Shown here piece after piece: positions 1 through 6,977 of a stretch of 9,180 nt of DNA (the first letter of the stretch is position 1; every line of letters begins with the position of its first letter). The stretch comes from CAYSND01 sp964642235. Lineage in GTDB: Bacteria > Bacteroidota > Bacteroidia > Bacteroidales > UBA932. The DNA is taken from positions 1 to 9,180 of the forward strand of contig CAZXOP010000079.1 in assembly GCA_964642235.1 (NCBI GenBank). The letters are read 5' to 3'. The notes under the pieces were generated by a model. It saw nothing but the letters and a program-made list of their open reading frames with translations, made no database searches and was not told the origin of the DNA. A program made the position numbers and the translations under genes.

Positions 1-1
1 A

Positions 2-271
2 GGTTTAGGGGCACTCATAGTCTTTCTTCTTATATTTCTTTTCATAATTTTAGGTGCCAAAAAAGGGGGCGGCACCAATATGGGGAGTGGAAATCGCAAA
101 GGACCATCTGCTCTCGATATAATTCTCCTCGCTTCACTTTTTGGTGGTAGAGGTGGTTCAGGAGGGTCGTATAGTGGCGGTTTCGGCGGCGGTTCAAGAG
201 GTGGTGGTGGCTTTAGCGGAGGCTTCGGCGGTGGCTCTTTTGGGGGCGGCGGAGCAGGTGGCTCTTGGTAG
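2..271 (+). CDS. TPM-domain (YgcG-like) membrane protein, C-terminal fragment
   Basis: The frame is open from the window edge, so the N-terminus and the TPM domain itself lie outside; 89 residues remain. Visible first is a strongly hydrophobic segment (fragment residues about 2-19, LGALIVFLLIFLFIILGA) followed by a basic, glycine-containing linker. A second short hydrophobic patch (about 37-47, ALDIILLASLF) follows, then a low-complexity tail of Gly/Ser/Phe that ends GGGGAGGSW. This order, membrane helix then glycine-rich tail ending in G-x-W, is the hallmark of the C-terminus of TPM/YgcG-type proteins. These have an exported N-terminal TPM domain and are anchored by this helix; their biochemical role is poorly defined. 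A start at the internal ATG at 80 is possible on paper, but the in-frame upstream helix makes it unlikely. The gene converges on phoH with 7 bases between stop codons, and no terminator is visible. The family call rests only on the C-terminal pattern. Confidence 0.75.
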   Translation, partial: GLGALIVFLLIFLFIILGAKKGGGTNMGSGNRKGPSALDIILLASLFGGRGGSGGSYSGGFGGGSRGGGGFSGGFGGGSFGGGGAGGSW

Positions 272-278
272 GAAACTT

Positions 279-1241
279 CTACTCTTTCTCAAAAGCATTT
301 ACAATTTTCGTAACTAACGGATGACGGACGATATCTTCGCTCCCGAAATTAATAATCGAGATTCCTTTAATATCTTTTACTATATCTACTCCTCTTAGTA
401 GTCCGGAGTCGTTTTTATTGGGTAAGTCTATCTGAGTGGCATCCCCTGTGACGATAAATTTGGCATTACACCCCATCCTCGTAAGGAACATTTTAAGCTG
501 CCCTAAAGAGGTGTTCTGTGCCTCGTCTAATATTACAAAAGCCCCATCAAGTGTTCTCCCCCTCATATATGCCAAAGGAGCTATCTGGATAATCCCCTCC
601 TCCATAAGGGCTTGTAGTTTTTTAGGCTGAATCATATCCCGCAGAGCATCGTAAAGAGGCTGTAGATATGGATCGAGTTTCTCCTTTAGGTCACCCGGGA
701 GGAAACCAAGTCTCTCCCCTGCCTCGACAGCAGGTCGGGTTAGGATTAGTTTTTTTACCTCTTTATTCTTCAAGGCTCTTACTGCTAACGCAATAGCAGT
801 ATATGTTTTCCCTGTTCCTGCAGGACCCAAAGCGAAAATCAAGTCATTTTTATAATACTCATCTATCATTCGCTTCTGATTTTTAGTGCGTGCCCTGACT
901 ATTCTTCCGTCATTGCCATAGACAATAATATATTTTTCGTCAGGCATAGAAGCTGCCTCCTCTGCACTCTCAGAAGAGAAGTTCTGATAATCAAACACCC
1001 TATCCACATCATCTTCGTTAAGGGATCTCTTCTTTTTTCTAATCTCAATAAGGGAATTTAATCTCTCCTCAAAGAGTTTAATCTCCTTCGCCTCCCCATT
1101 AAGGAGTATTTCGGAGCCACGTGCCACGATTTTTAACTTTGGAAAATATAATTTTATCCTCTCAAGCAGTTTGTCATTTACACCATAAATCTCGATAGGA
1201 TCTATCTCTATTAGTTCAATTCTTTTCTCTTTATTTGCCAT
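279..1241 (-). CDS. phoH: PhoH family ATPase (YbeZ/PhoH-like)
   Basis: Full-length 320-residue PhoH-like P-loop ATPase, a cytoplasmic protein linked in other bacteria to RNA metabolism and ribosome maturation together with YbeY. The N-terminal 70 residues form the small KH-like region common in this family. The ATPase core follows: Walker A GPAGTGKT at 139-146, the conserved LTRPAVEAGERLGFLPGD stretch at 167-184, Walker B VILDEAQN at 236-243, the sensor-like VTGDATQIDLP at 264-274, and the C-terminal RHPLV (306-310) with the likely arginine finger. All key residues are present and the length is normal. It is the last gene of a minus-strand operon; its ATG shares one base with the stop codon of the CapA-like gene upstream (TAATG), which suggests translational coupling. 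The neighbours are envelope proteins, so the operon context does not explain its role. Confidence 0.96.
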   Translation of the reverse strand: MANKEKRIELIEIDPIEIYGVNDKLLERIKLYFPKLKIVARGSEILLNGEAKEIKLFEERLNSLIEIRKKKRSLNEDDVDRVFDYQNFSSESAEEAASMPDEKYIIVYGNDGRIVRARTKNQKRMIDEYYKNDLIFALGPAGTGKTYTAIALAVRALKNKEVKKLILTRPAVEAGERLGFLPGDLKEKLDPYLQPLYDALRDMIQPKKLQALMEEGIIQIAPLAYMRGRTLDGAFVILDEAQNTSLGQLKMFLTRMGCNAKFIVTGDATQIDLPNKNDSGLLRGVDIVKDIKGISIINFGSEDIVRHPLVTKIVNAFEKE

Positions 1242-1255
1242 TATTTAAACTCCTC
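1239..1255 (-). promoter_or_regulatory. Stop/start overlap with SD-like GAGGAG before phoH
   Basis: On the minus strand the sequence reads GAGGAG, eight bases, then ATG of phoH. The GAGGAG lies in the last codons of the CapA-like gene, whose TAA overlaps the phoH ATG by one base. Bacteroidota usually depend little on Shine-Dalgarno pairing, so the hexamer may simply be Glu-Glu codons. The overlap itself supports coupled translation and this choice of start. Confidence 0.5.
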
Positions 1256-2350
1256 AGATAATATTTGATATGTCTTTTTTAGTTTTTGATATTCACTTTG
1301 GACTATGAAAAGCTCCCCTTTTTCAAGGAACTCCTTAGCCGGTATAATTGTAAAATTCTTCTCCAACTTCCCTGCCCGTGCACACCAGAGCCACTCTCCA
1401 TTGGCCGATACGATTTTTAATGAAGGTCTCTCCCCGTTAATGGTCTCTTTTCTTGTGAGTTTTAACTCAAACAGCATCCCCATTTGAGTATTTTGAAGAC
1501 TCATGTTGGAGATAAAATTCCCCAATGAATAAACCACCACGCGAGAAGAATCCTCGTTAACTTCCACAGGTTGAATGGTATGAGGATGCGAACCAATGAT
1601 AATATTAACCCCATGCCTGAAAAGGAAATCTCGCCACTCCGTCTGAACTCTTGCTACCTTTAAGGAGTACTCTACTCCCCAATGTGGTAATGCAATAATC
1701 GCTTCCGCTCCCCTCTCCTTTGCTCTCGCAATAACCTGTTTTATCTGCAATGAATCCCTTAAATTCACCACAAAGGGTGCAGGGACAGGCATTCCATTGG
1801 TATCGTAAGTGAAATTTATAAATGCAATTTTCATCCCCTTTAGTTCAATAATAAAGGGGTTCTCTCTCTCTTCGTCCTCTCTGCTCTGATAGAGTCCTGT
1901 AAAGTGAACTCCCTCCTTTTGATAACTCTCCAAGGTGCTTTGCATCCCTCGTACCCCTTTGTCTGCTATGTGGTTATTTGCAGACAGGAAAAGATCAATA
2001 CCCCCCTTTACACACTCTGCAATAATACTTGCAGGTGCAGAGAAGAGAGGGTACCCCGAATAAGGGGGAGTTCCTATCGGGAACTCCATATTTGCTACCG
2101 CAAAATCGGCTTTTGAAATCCTCTCTCCGATATACTTAAAATAGGAAGAAAAATCGTATGAATCGGGATTATTAGGGTCTGATTTGGGTTTTAAGGCATA
2201 CTGAAGCTGTGCAGTGTGCATCATAACATCTCCCACAAAAACCAAAGAGAGGGTATCTTCACTCCTTAATTTACTCCAAGGGGACTGAGCTGCCAGACTC
2301 CCTAATGTAGCAAGAAAAAAGGAGATAGATATAAAACATACCTTACTCAT
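1241..2350 (-). CDS. CapA/PgsA-like periplasmic protein (PGA_cap metallophosphatase fold)
   Basis: A 369-residue exported protein. An N-terminal signal peptide (hydrophobic core about 5-20, likely cut after AA at 20-21) is followed by the PGA_cap/CapA domain, a calcineurin-like metallophosphatase fold. Family motifs in order are VFVGDVMMH (37-45), ANMEFP (86-91), SANNHIADKG (123-132), LPHWGVEY (221-228), IIGSHPHTIQ (251-260) and YSLGNFI (274-280). The Asp, Asn and His residues expected to bind metal are all present. Founding members act in poly-gamma-glutamate capsule synthesis, but many homologues sit alone with no known substrate. No capB, capC or other polymer genes are in this window, so a capsule role is not supported here; an envelope phosphoesterase-like or polymer-handling role is inferred. 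It lies three bases after the DUF389 gene and overlaps phoH by one base, so all three are probably one transcript. Confidence 0.9.
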   Translation of the reverse strand: MSKVCFISISFFLATLGSLAAQSPWSKLRSEDTLSLVFVGDVMMHTAQLQYALKPKSDPNNPDSYDFSSYFKYIGERISKADFAVANMEFPIGTPPYSGYPLFSAPASIIAECVKGGIDLFLSANNHIADKGVRGMQSTLESYQKEGVHFTGLYQSREDEERENPFIIELKGMKIAFINFTYDTNGMPVPAPFVVNLRDSLQIKQVIARAKERGAEAIIALPHWGVEYSLKVARVQTEWRDFLFRHGVNIIIGSHPHTIQPVEVNEDSSRVVVYSLGNFISNMSLQNTQMGMLFELKLTRKETINGERPSLKIVSANGEWLWCARAGKLEKNFTIIPAKEFLEKGELFIVQSEYQKLKKTYQILSEEFK

Positions 2351-2353
2351 ATG

Positions 2354-3721
2354 CTATTTTTCCTGTACTATTTTTATATTATTAAAACCGAGCCTTACTG
2401 TAAGCCACTTTTGTAGCTTTTCAATCTCTTTTGCAGAGAAGAGTTTGTTCCCTTTTATAATAACAATAATCTGCTCCGTAGAGTCTAATGTGGTTGGGTT
2501 TACCTCCGCTCCTCTTGCAATCGAAAAAGAGGTCAGACCAGGGTATTGGGCTAAGATTTCACGAGCCATCTGGTCAGAGGGGAGTTCTTTATCTTTAAAT
2601 ACTTTAAGCTCCTTTTCCATCTCTGCTATTAACCCTTCACGCTCCTTAATTTCTGTATCATGTCTCTCAAAAATGCTCTGAACCACCGCCTTATCAGTAA
2701 TATCTTTCTGAACAGTGGCAGCATTTTGTTTAACTATAACCTGCTCTCTTTTTAATCCGTACTTTTCTGCTGACCTAAGGAGCATCTCCATATCAGTTTC
2801 GCTTAAAGCTTCCCCTGCGATAGAGACCTCTAAAACAGATGACTTAGAAGAATGTTTTACCTGATAATCATATATATAACTCTTCACCAAAGTAGTGTTA
2901 TCGCTTACAAAACTTTTTGCGATTTGGTTAAAACGATTCTCCTTAATGACCATAACAGCAGAGAAGATACTTGGAATAATCATAATAATGGTAACAAATG
3001 TGATTATACTTGTCACTTTCTTTTGTCTTACCGGATCAGCAAAGCTCTTCTTTGGGTATTTTAAGTATTTTACAGTGAAAAAAGTAGCTAAGGCAATAAA
3101 AACACTATTAATGAAAAACAGGTATAATGCACCAATTATATACTGAAACTCCCCTGTAGCAATCCCGTACCCTACAGTGCAGAGAGGGGGCATAAGTGCT
3201 GTAGCAATAGCTACCCCCGCAAAAACTGTCCCTTTTTCTTTCCTGCTTATCTCAACAATACCTGCAAAACCACCAAATAGAGCAATTAATACGTCAAATA
3301 TGGTGGGCGATGTCCTTGCTAATAACTCCGAGGGGTTATCAAGTCTCAATGGAGATAAAATAAAATAGAGAGAGGAGGAGATAATACTTATAGCTACCAT
3401 TATTAAAAGGTTATAAGCAGCTTTTTTAAGTAAAGCGAGGTCATTTATTCCCAAACTGTATCCAATACCTATTATAGGTCCCATAAGAGGGGAGATAAGC
3501 ATAGCACCTATAATTACGGGAATAGAATTTACATTAAGCCCTACGCTGGCTATTACTATTGCGAAAGCAAGAATATATACAGTAGGTCCTTGAAAACAGA
3601 TATCTTTTCGGATATTATTTGAAGCAGCGTCTGTATCTATATAGTCGATTAACGAGAGGATTTCCTTTGCTTTATTCTTAAATCGGCTAATAATAGAATT
3701 TTGATTATTAGTATTATCCAT
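2354..3721 (-). CDS. DUF389 family integral membrane protein
   Basis: A 455-residue protein with no signal peptide. A short cytoplasmic N-terminus (about 1-45) precedes some six to seven hydrophobic helices, roughly at 48-64, 66-92, 103-123, 140-156, 166-187, 195-217 and 237-259. The DUF389 signature IPVIIGAMLISPLMGPIIGIG spans 67-87 (key residues G72 A73 M74 S77 P78 G81), and ATALMPPLCTVGYG is at 173-186. Residues from about 260 to the end form a soluble C-terminal extension with a charged, probably coiled-coil stretch (about 350-380) and an alternating beta/alpha-looking end. The function of DUF389 proteins is not established; a transport or sensing role is only suspected. It is first in the minus-strand operon with the CapA-like gene and phoH, downstream of the divergent promoter region. 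ATG at 3721 fits, as no upstream in-frame extension shows family similarity. Confidence 0.9.
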   Translation of the reverse strand: MDNTNNQNSIISRFKNKAKEILSLIDYIDTDAASNNIRKDICFQGPTVYILAFAIVIASVGLNVNSIPVIIGAMLISPLMGPIIGIGYSLGINDLALLKKAAYNLLIMVAISIISSSLYFILSPLRLDNPSELLARTSPTIFDVLIALFGGFAGIVEISRKEKGTVFAGVAIATALMPPLCTVGYGIATGEFQYIIGALYLFFINSVFIALATFFTVKYLKYPKKSFADPVRQKKVTSIITFVTIIMIIPSIFSAVMVIKENRFNQIAKSFVSDNTTLVKSYIYDYQVKHSSKSSVLEVSIAGEALSETDMEMLLRSAEKYGLKREQVIVKQNAATVQKDITDKAVVQSIFERHDTEIKEREGLIAEMEKELKVFKDKELPSDQMAREILAQYPGLTSFSIARGAEVNPTTLDSTEQIIVIIKGNKLFSAKEIEKLQKWLTVRLGFNNIKIVQEK

Positions 3722-3736
3722 AAAAAATAGTTTTCA

Positions 3737-3744
3737 CAAAAATA
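3737..3744 (-). promoter_or_regulatory. Candidate -7 box for the DUF389-capA-phoH operon
   Basis: Read on the minus strand this is TATTTTTG, which fits the Bacteroidetes -7 consensus TAnnTTTG. It lies 15 bases before the DUF389 ATG, so the leader would be only about 10 bases. I see no convincing TTTG-type -33 box at the right spacing upstream. The region is A/T-rich, so a chance match is possible. Confidence 0.35.
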
Positions 3745-3751
3745 CATTTTT

Positions 3752-3783
3752 TTTGTGGTTAAAGCATTATTTACTTACTTTTG
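3752..3783 (+). promoter_or_regulatory. Bacteroidetes-type promoter for the SPOR lipoprotein/gcvT unit
   Basis: TTTG at 3752-3755 is followed by 20 bases and then TACTTTTG at 3776-3783, a full match to TAnnTTTG with near-ideal spacing for the primary Bacteroidetes sigma factor. Transcription would start near 3790 and give a leader of about 20 bases to the ATG at 3813. It is the best promoter match in the window and sits back to back with the minus-strand operon. Confidence 0.6.
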
Positions 3784-3812
3784 CTTAATTAAAGACTATT
3801 AAATACATTATT

Positions 3813-4292
3813 ATGAAAGCTTTTAGAGTTTTAGCAATGTTGCTTATAGCATCTACTCTCTTCACAGGGTGCGATTTTTTCCGTTCCATATTAGGAAAGC
3901 CCACATCCAAGGAGATAGAGAGAATGAAAATCGAAGCTGAAGCAAAGGCAAAGAAACAGCACCAGCTTGATTCAATTAATGCTATTCAGGCTGAGGAAGC
4001 AGCCCGTATAGCAGCAGAAGAGGCTGTCCTGAAAAATCTACCTGACAGGTATTATTTGATTCTTGGCAGTTTTAAGGTTGAATCCAATGCTACACGTATG
4101 TATGCAATGCTCGAGAAAAACGGGTATGTTCCTAAAACCATTAAGTTTGTTAATGGTTATGATGTGGTCTCTGTAAAATCATTCAATAATTATCAAGAAG
4201 CCTTGTCAGAGCTCGACAACCTCCGCTCTTATGAGTTTTGTCCCGATGATATTTGGGTTTATGATAAGAGACAGGGACTACACGTCCAGTAA
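3813..4292 (+). CDS. SPOR-domain lipoprotein
   Basis: A 159-residue lipoprotein. The N-terminus is a short basic start, a hydrophobic stretch, then the lipobox LFTGC with the lipidated Cys at 20. Residues about 32-75 form a highly charged Glu/Lys/Ala helical spacer, likely a coiled coil. From about 79 to 140 there is a SPOR domain: RYYLILGSFKVESNATRMYAMLEKNGY, then a beta strand around VVSVKSFNNYQEALSELDNLR. SPOR domains bind glycan strands lacking stem peptides and typically place proteins at the division septum, so a peptidoglycan-binding role on the periplasmic side of the membrane is inferred. No acidic surface-export signal follows the Cys (CDFFRS), which agrees with a periplasm-facing location. 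gcvT follows after about 30 bases with no terminator between, so they are probably cotranscribed from the promoter at 3752-3783. Confidence 0.87.
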   Translation: MKAFRVLAMLLIASTLFTGCDFFRSILGKPTSKEIERMKIEAEAKAKKQHQLDSINAIQAEEAARIAAEEAVLKNLPDRYYLILGSFKVESNATRMYAMLEKNGYVPKTIKFVNGYDVVSVKSFNNYQEALSELDNLRSYEFCPDDIWVYDKRQGLHVQ

Positions 4293-4323
4293 GCATTTAA
4301 CTAACATAATTTTATTATAAGTG

Positions 4324-5430
4324 ATGAAAACAACAGCATTCACTCATCATCATATTGCCCTTGGTGCTAAGATGGCTCCGTTTGCAGGTTACAATATGCC
4401 TATCGAATATTTTGGTATTAACGAAGAACACAATACCGTAAGAAACGGTGTCGGTGTTTTTGATGTCTCACACATGGGGGAATTTTGGGTTAAAGGTCCC
4501 AATGCCCTCCCTTTCCTACAGTATGTTACATCAAATGACGTCTCTCATCTTCACCCCGGCAAGATTCAATACTCTTGCTTTCCCAATGGTAAAGGGGGAA
4601 TAGTTGACGACTTTCTCGTTTATTGTATAGATTACCAGACATATCTTTTAGTGGTAAACGCAGCTAATACTCAAAAGGATTGGGAGCATGTCTGTAAATA
4701 TGCCCCAAAATTTAATATCACTCCGGGCAAAGAGCTTTACAATGCCTCTGATGAGATTTGCCAATTGGCAGTTCAGGGACCAAAGGCTTTAGAAGCTCTT
4801 CAGAAAATATGTGATCAGAATGTTACCGATATGGAGTATTACACTTTCAAGAAACTCAATATCGCAGGGATAAAAGATGCCATCTTCTCCATTACAGGTT
4901 ATACAGGTTCAGGCGGATGTGAAATTTACGTGGCTAACGAGGATGGTGAAAAGCTTTGGAAAGCAGTTTTCGAAGCAGGTGCAGAGTTTGGAATTAAACC
5001 AATAGGTCTCGGTGCAAGAGATACTCTCCGTCTTGAAATGGGTTTCTGCCTCTATGGAAATGACATAGATGACACCACTTCACCGCTTGAAGCAGGATTA
5101 GGGTGGATTACTAAATTCAATGATGTAAAGGGGGACTTCGTGGATAAAGAGTATATGCTTAATATGAAAGCCGAAGGGTTGAAGAGGAAACTTGTAGGTT
5201 TCGAATTGATAGATAGAGGTATTCCTCGCCACGGTTATCAGGTGTGCGATGCAGAAGGGAATGAAATCGGAGTGGTTACCTCAGGAACTATGGCACCTTC
5301 TTTGAAGAAACCGGTTGGGATGGCTTATGTCGCTACTTCATTCTCCAAACCTGAAACGGAGATATATATTAAAGTCAGAGACAAGCTCTTAAAAGCTATG
5401 GTGGTAAAAGTGCCTTTCTATAAAGGATAA
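4324..5430 (+). CDS. gcvT: Glycine cleavage system T protein (aminomethyltransferase)
   Basis: Complete 368-residue GcvT. It moves the methylene group from aminomethyl-lipoyl H protein to tetrahydrofolate, releasing ammonia and giving 5,10-methylene-THF, in the cytoplasm. Family features in order: KMAPFAGYNMPIEY (16-29), GVFDVSHMGEF (44-54), GGIVDDFLVY (91-100) with the conserved acidic pair near the folate site, LAVQGPKA (148-155), TGYTGSGGCEIY (191-202), GLGARDTLRLEMG (228-240), and the C-terminal barrel with GVVTSGTMAPSLKKPVGMAYV (316-336, key residues T319 S320 G321 and G332). A GTG at 4321 is directly before the ATG; I take the ATG at 4324 because it gives the standard MKTTAFT start of the family. 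No gcvH, gcvP or lipoate gene is nearby, so the rest of the complex is encoded elsewhere, as is common in Bacteroidota. A terminator follows at once. Confidence 0.97.
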   Translation: MKTTAFTHHHIALGAKMAPFAGYNMPIEYFGINEEHNTVRNGVGVFDVSHMGEFWVKGPNALPFLQYVTSNDVSHLHPGKIQYSCFPNGKGGIVDDFLVYCIDYQTYLLVVNAANTQKDWEHVCKYAPKFNITPGKELYNASDEICQLAVQGPKALEALQKICDQNVTDMEYYTFKKLNIAGIKDAIFSITGYTGSGGCEIYVANEDGEKLWKAVFEAGAEFGIKPIGLGARDTLRLEMGFCLYGNDIDDTTSPLEAGLGWITKFNDVKGDFVDKEYMLNMKAEGLKRKLVGFELIDRGIPRHGYQVCDAEGNEIGVVTSGTMAPSLKKPVGMAYVATSFSKPETEIYIKVRDKLLKAMVVKVPFYKG

Positions 5431-5441
5431 TTAAAACCGAT

Positions 5442-5468
5442 AAAAAAGCCTCCCAAAGGGGCTTTTTT
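5442..5468 (+). terminator. Intrinsic terminator after gcvT
   Basis: AAAAAAGCCTC pairs with GGGGCTTTTTT (one G-T pair near the loop) to give an 11-base-pair stem with a 5-base loop CCAAA, ending in a run of six T. It starts 11 bases after the gcvT stop and ends 12 bases before the next ATG. The A-run on the 5' side makes it nearly symmetric, so it could also work on the other strand. The next gene therefore needs read-through or its own promoter, and I see no TAnnTTTG match in the short gap. Confidence 0.88.
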
Positions 5469-5480
5469 AATAATTATTAT

Positions 5481-6773
5481 ATGAAGAAAATAGTTTATTT
5501 TACACTCTTTATTCTTATTCCTTTTTTGGGCTTCTCCCAAAATCCGGATGTAGAGAAAAGGCTTAAATCACATGTCGATTACCTTACCTCTGATAAAGTG
5601 GAAGGGAGAAAAGCAGGGACTGCCGGAGAAAAACTTGCAGCCGATTACATTTACGAGAGACTTAATGAGGCAGGTGTTATAATGCTGACACCTAAGACAG
5701 GACAGGACTTCGCCATTCTTCAAGGGAGTGACACCCTTTGGTCGAGGAATATAGTCGGTATAGTGGAGGGGAGTGATAAGAAACTTAGAAACGAATATGT
5801 GGTAATAGGGGCAAATTTCGACCATTTAGGGACTAATACCCTTACAGTTAATGGGAAGAAAACGACTCAAATTTATAGGGGAGCAGATGATAATGCCTCC
5901 GGGGTAGCTTGTATGATAGAGATGGCAGAGAGGGTCGCCGCCACCTCTTTTATGTTTAAGAGGTCTGTAATATTTATAGCATTTGGGGCTAAGGAGATGG
6001 GTATGGCAGGCTCATGGTATTTTGTAAATAGGGCTTTTAATCAGATAGATTCCGTCTCTTTAATGATTAATCTCGATAAGGTCGGGCGACTTGGCACATC
6101 TAACCCCTTTACATATAATAATTGTGCCCCCAATGTGGAGCTAAACACCCTAATTAAACAGGTTACTGAGGAGACCTCTTTTATTATCCCAAAGGAGAGC
6201 GTTGGAGAGACTTTCGGCTCCGATTACCTCCCATTTTATCAGAGAAACATCCCTGTTACTCTTTTTAGCACAGGGATACATAGGGATTATCACTCTACAA
6301 GAGATACTCCGGAGATATTGAACTATGAGGGGATGGATAGAATTTGTAATTTCGTTTATAATTATGCACTTGCAGCTTCCAATACTAAGGAAAAGATAAA
6401 GAATGTTGTCTATCAGAGTGAGCCTGAAAGTCAAGGTGCCACCATCTATTCCCCTTACGAAGTGGATAAGGCACCTAAGTTTTTCAAAGGTGATGAGAGG
6501 ACATTCCTTGAGAAATGGGTGTATGTCTATTTGAAATATCCCGACACCTCGCTGAGAATGGGAAATCAAGGGGTGGTTACTGTGGAGTTTATAGTTGAGG
6601 CTGACGGCTCTGTCTCTAATGTAAAAGTGGTAAAAGGGATTGATGATTATATAGATGCAGAGGTGGTAAAAGTGGTATCAGTCTCCCCTAAATGGAAAGC
6701 AGGAGAGATAGGCTCGAAAAAAGTACGGGTGAAGTACTCACTCCCCGTAGAATTTAGGCTTAAGAGCAGGTAG
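5481..6773 (+). CDS. Exported M28 peptidase-like protein with TonB C-terminal domain; active site altered
   Basis: A 430-residue protein. Residues 1-20 are a signal peptide (hydrophobic core 4-18, then FSQN). Residues about 28-300 match the M28 zinc-aminopeptidase fold: LTSDKVEGRKAGTAGEKLAADYI (35-57; key residues E41 G42 R43 G46), VVIGANFDHLG (107-117), RGADDNASGVA (133-143), FIAFGAKEMGMAGS (165-178), INLDKVGR (196-203) and RDYHSTRDT (268-276). Against M28 enzymes, the first metal-binding His of the usual H-x-D motif is Asn112, and the Glu general base of the usual Glu-Glu pair is Lys171. Asp114, Asp137, Glu172, Asp199 and His271 remain. Residues about 338-428 resemble a TonB C-terminal domain (KYPDTS at 352-357, GVVTVEFIVEADGSVSNVKV at 364-383, VKYSLPVEF at 418-426). 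Normal peptidase activity is therefore doubtful; a binding or scaffolding role at the cell envelope is inferred. It sits alone between the gcvT terminator and an A/T-rich region. Confidence 0.85.
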   Translation: MKKIVYFTLFILIPFLGFSQNPDVEKRLKSHVDYLTSDKVEGRKAGTAGEKLAADYIYERLNEAGVIMLTPKTGQDFAILQGSDTLWSRNIVGIVEGSDKKLRNEYVVIGANFDHLGTNTLTVNGKKTTQIYRGADDNASGVACMIEMAERVAATSFMFKRSVIFIAFGAKEMGMAGSWYFVNRAFNQIDSVSLMINLDKVGRLGTSNPFTYNNCAPNVELNTLIKQVTEETSFIIPKESVGETFGSDYLPFYQRNIPVTLFSTGIHRDYHSTRDTPEILNYEGMDRICNFVYNYALAASNTKEKIKNVVYQSEPESQGATIYSPYEVDKAPKFFKGDERTFLEKWVYVYLKYPDTSLRMGNQGVVTVEFIVEADGSVSNVKVVKGIDDYIDAEVVKVVSVSPKWKAGEIGSKKVRVKYSLPVEFRLKSR

Positions 6774-6841
6774 AGTTACTCAATAAAATCTGTAACTACT
6801 AAAAATGAAAATATTATATTAGCAGTCTAATTAAAAACTGT

Positions 6842-6870
6842 CCTAAAAAGGGGAAGCGCACATTTTTAGG
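6842..6870. repeat. Inverted repeat in the gap after the M28-like gene
   Basis: CCTAAAAA (6842-6849) and TTTTTAGG (6863-6870) are perfect inverted copies around a 13-base, purine-rich loop. The arms are weak (mostly A-T) and no T-run follows, so it is not a standard terminator. The gap 6774-6977 otherwise holds only a candidate promoter and no supported gene. It could be a fold in an RNA, an operator, or chance. Confidence 0.35.
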
Positions 6871-6906
6871 GAAGGGTACAAACCAAGTTCTTAAAAAAGA
6901 GATTAT

Positions 6907-6914
6907 TAATTTTG
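6907..6914 (+). promoter_or_regulatory. Candidate -7 box for the unknown lipoprotein gene
   Basis: TAATTTTG fits the TAnnTTTG consensus and lies 63 bases before the ATG at 6978, giving a leader of about 55 bases. No TTG/TTTG -33 box is present at 19-21 bases upstream. The region is A/T-rich, so this is a weak call. Confidence 0.3.
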
Positions 6915-6977
6915 AACCGGCATTGCGTTGGCAACTGAAATAATTATGTTCAAAGGATTTATTAAAAAATTACAGAT

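Noticed and set aside
80..271. Stand-alone 63-residue glycine-rich protein starting at the ATG at 80
   Set aside because: The same frame is open to the window edge and encodes the membrane helix expected just before such a tail in TPM/YgcG proteins.
1241..2350. Capsule or poly-gamma-glutamate synthesis locus
   Set aside because: Only the CapA-like protein is present; there is no CapB ligase, CapC, or polysaccharide gene beside it.
2852..3146. Plus-strand open frames opposite the DUF389 gene
   Set aside because: They lie antisense to membrane helices of a clear gene; hydrophobic antisense translations are expected and no family resemblance is seen.
6150..6569. A 139-codon minus-strand frame opposite the M28-like gene
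   Set aside because: It falls wholly inside a well-supported coding region with family motifs on the other strand, and its own translation shows no domain or promoter.
6774..6797. AGTTAC / GTAACT inverted repeat just after the M28-like stop codon as a terminator
   Set aside because: Only six A/T-rich base pairs around a 12-base loop, with no T-run after it.
6809..6943. Open frame of 44 codons ending ...NFEPALRWQLK in the gap before the unknown lipoprotein
   Set aside because: It begins directly after a stop, has no ATG, resembles no family I know, and the candidate promoter and leader of the next gene lie inside it. It may be a gene remnant but support is too thin.
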